Assembly: GCA_963704515.1 (NCBI GenBank)
Contig: OY969913.1
Location: 2,604,001 to 2,668,000 of the forward strand
DNA length: 64,000 nt
Reading direction: 5' to 3'
DNA from: VRUE01 sp963704515
GTDB lineage: Bacteria > Actinomycetota > Thermoleophilia > Solirubrobacterales > 70-9
This document shows positions 63,779 to 64,000 of this stretch, in pieces. Position numbers and translations under genes: made by a program. The notes beneath the pieces are model-generated. The model saw nothing but the letters and a program-made list of their open reading frames with translations. It made no database searches and had not been told where the DNA came from. Numbering within the stretch: the stretch's first letter is position 1; the number at the start of each line of letters is the position of its first letter.

Positions 63779-64000
63779 CTAGCCGATCGCGACCATGCGC
63801 TCGATCGGCAGCTTCGCCCGCGCGGCGATCTCGGCCGGCACGCTGACCTCGAACTTCGTCTCGCGCAGGGCATCGCGCAGCTTCGGCAGGGTGATCATCT
63901 TCATGTACTTGCAGAGCGCCATCCGGTTGGCCTCGATCAGGCTGGCCCGCGGCGCGACCTGGTGCAGCGGGTGCAGCATCCCGTTCTCGGTGGCGACGAT
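63779..64000 (-). CDS. nadA: Quinolinate synthase, C-terminal part (cut by window edge)
   Basis: The visible 73 residues match the end of NadA: ATENGMLHPLHQVAP, MALCKYMKMITLPKL with a Cys ligand of the [4Fe-4S] cluster, and EVSVPAEIAARAKLPIERMV. NadA condenses iminoaspartate with dihydroxyacetone phosphate to quinolinate in NAD synthesis. The upstream two thirds lie beyond position 64000. It is followed closely by tkt on the same strand. Confidence 0.9.
   Translation of the reverse strand: MVATENGMLHPLHQVAPRASLIEANRMALCKYMKMITLPKLRDALRETKFEVSVPAEIAARAKLPIERMVAIG

Overview
The window is a GC-rich actinobacterial chromosome segment. Several things together suggest the Thermoleophilia/Solirubrobacterales rather than Streptomyces or Mycobacterium: an operon of three very large secreted proteins of unknown function (55127-61868), YWTN-propeller and beta-helix exoproteins, TadE-like pilus genes, a full Pst/PolyP island and an actinobacterial-style tmRNA. 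This placement is inference; no rRNA is present. Most genes are tightly packed, with ATGA/GTGA or TGATG overlaps.

Layout. 1-6800: the 5' part of uvrC, an enoyl-CoA hydratase, a blue-copper lipoprotein, a MaoC hydratase, a beta-helix/excalibur exoprotein, two toxin-antitoxin pairs and a three-part TadG/VanY/SLT wall enzyme. 6882-11335: a 2-oxoacid:ferredoxin oxidoreductase operon (porG-porA-porB) ending in an NAD(P) flavoprotein fused to ferredoxin domains. 11496-16169: a secreted propeller, an SDR, a third toxin-antitoxin pair and a TadE-like cluster that shares a promoter box with the wall enzyme. 16236-30952: a nearly continuous phosphate/polyphosphate island with PiT, DUF47, Ppk, a PHP-glycosyltransferase fusion, a CHAD domain split over two genes, Ppx, PhoU, PstBACS, two OmpR-type regulators (one lacking a receiver), four PHO-box-like direct-repeat arrays and a probable Pi-controlled small RNA. 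31000-32646: a small membrane protein, an HD hydrolase and an Rpf-like transglycosylase with a CRP-type site. 32719-37085: an accessory island holding an unrecognised two-gene cytosolic/membrane module and an IS1595-type element with passenger regulators bounded by related palindromes.

37095-45331: a P1B-type ATPase, an APC permease, PurU, a P450, an ABC-F protein and a metallo-hydrolase. 45452-46582: two genes with damaged 5' ends beside tmRNA. 46628-53239: a disulfide oxidoreductase, a Pro-rich HhH membrane protein, SmpB, RNase R and a CtpA-type protease. With tmRNA these include the trans-translation set. 53247-55010: FtsEX. 55127-61868: the large secreted operon. 61922-64000: transketolase and the 3' end of nadA.

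Two themes cross the window. First, a PHO-type regulon appears to connect phosphate uptake, polyP synthesis, a glycosyltransferase and a candidate sRNA through TTCAC-type repeats with an 11-nt period. Second, several families of short palindromic elements are scattered across the window (13109, 21890, 23665, 24724, 47347, 48065, 52009). Two of them lie in frame inside protein genes and one supplies a C-terminus, in the manner of protein-invading palindromic elements.
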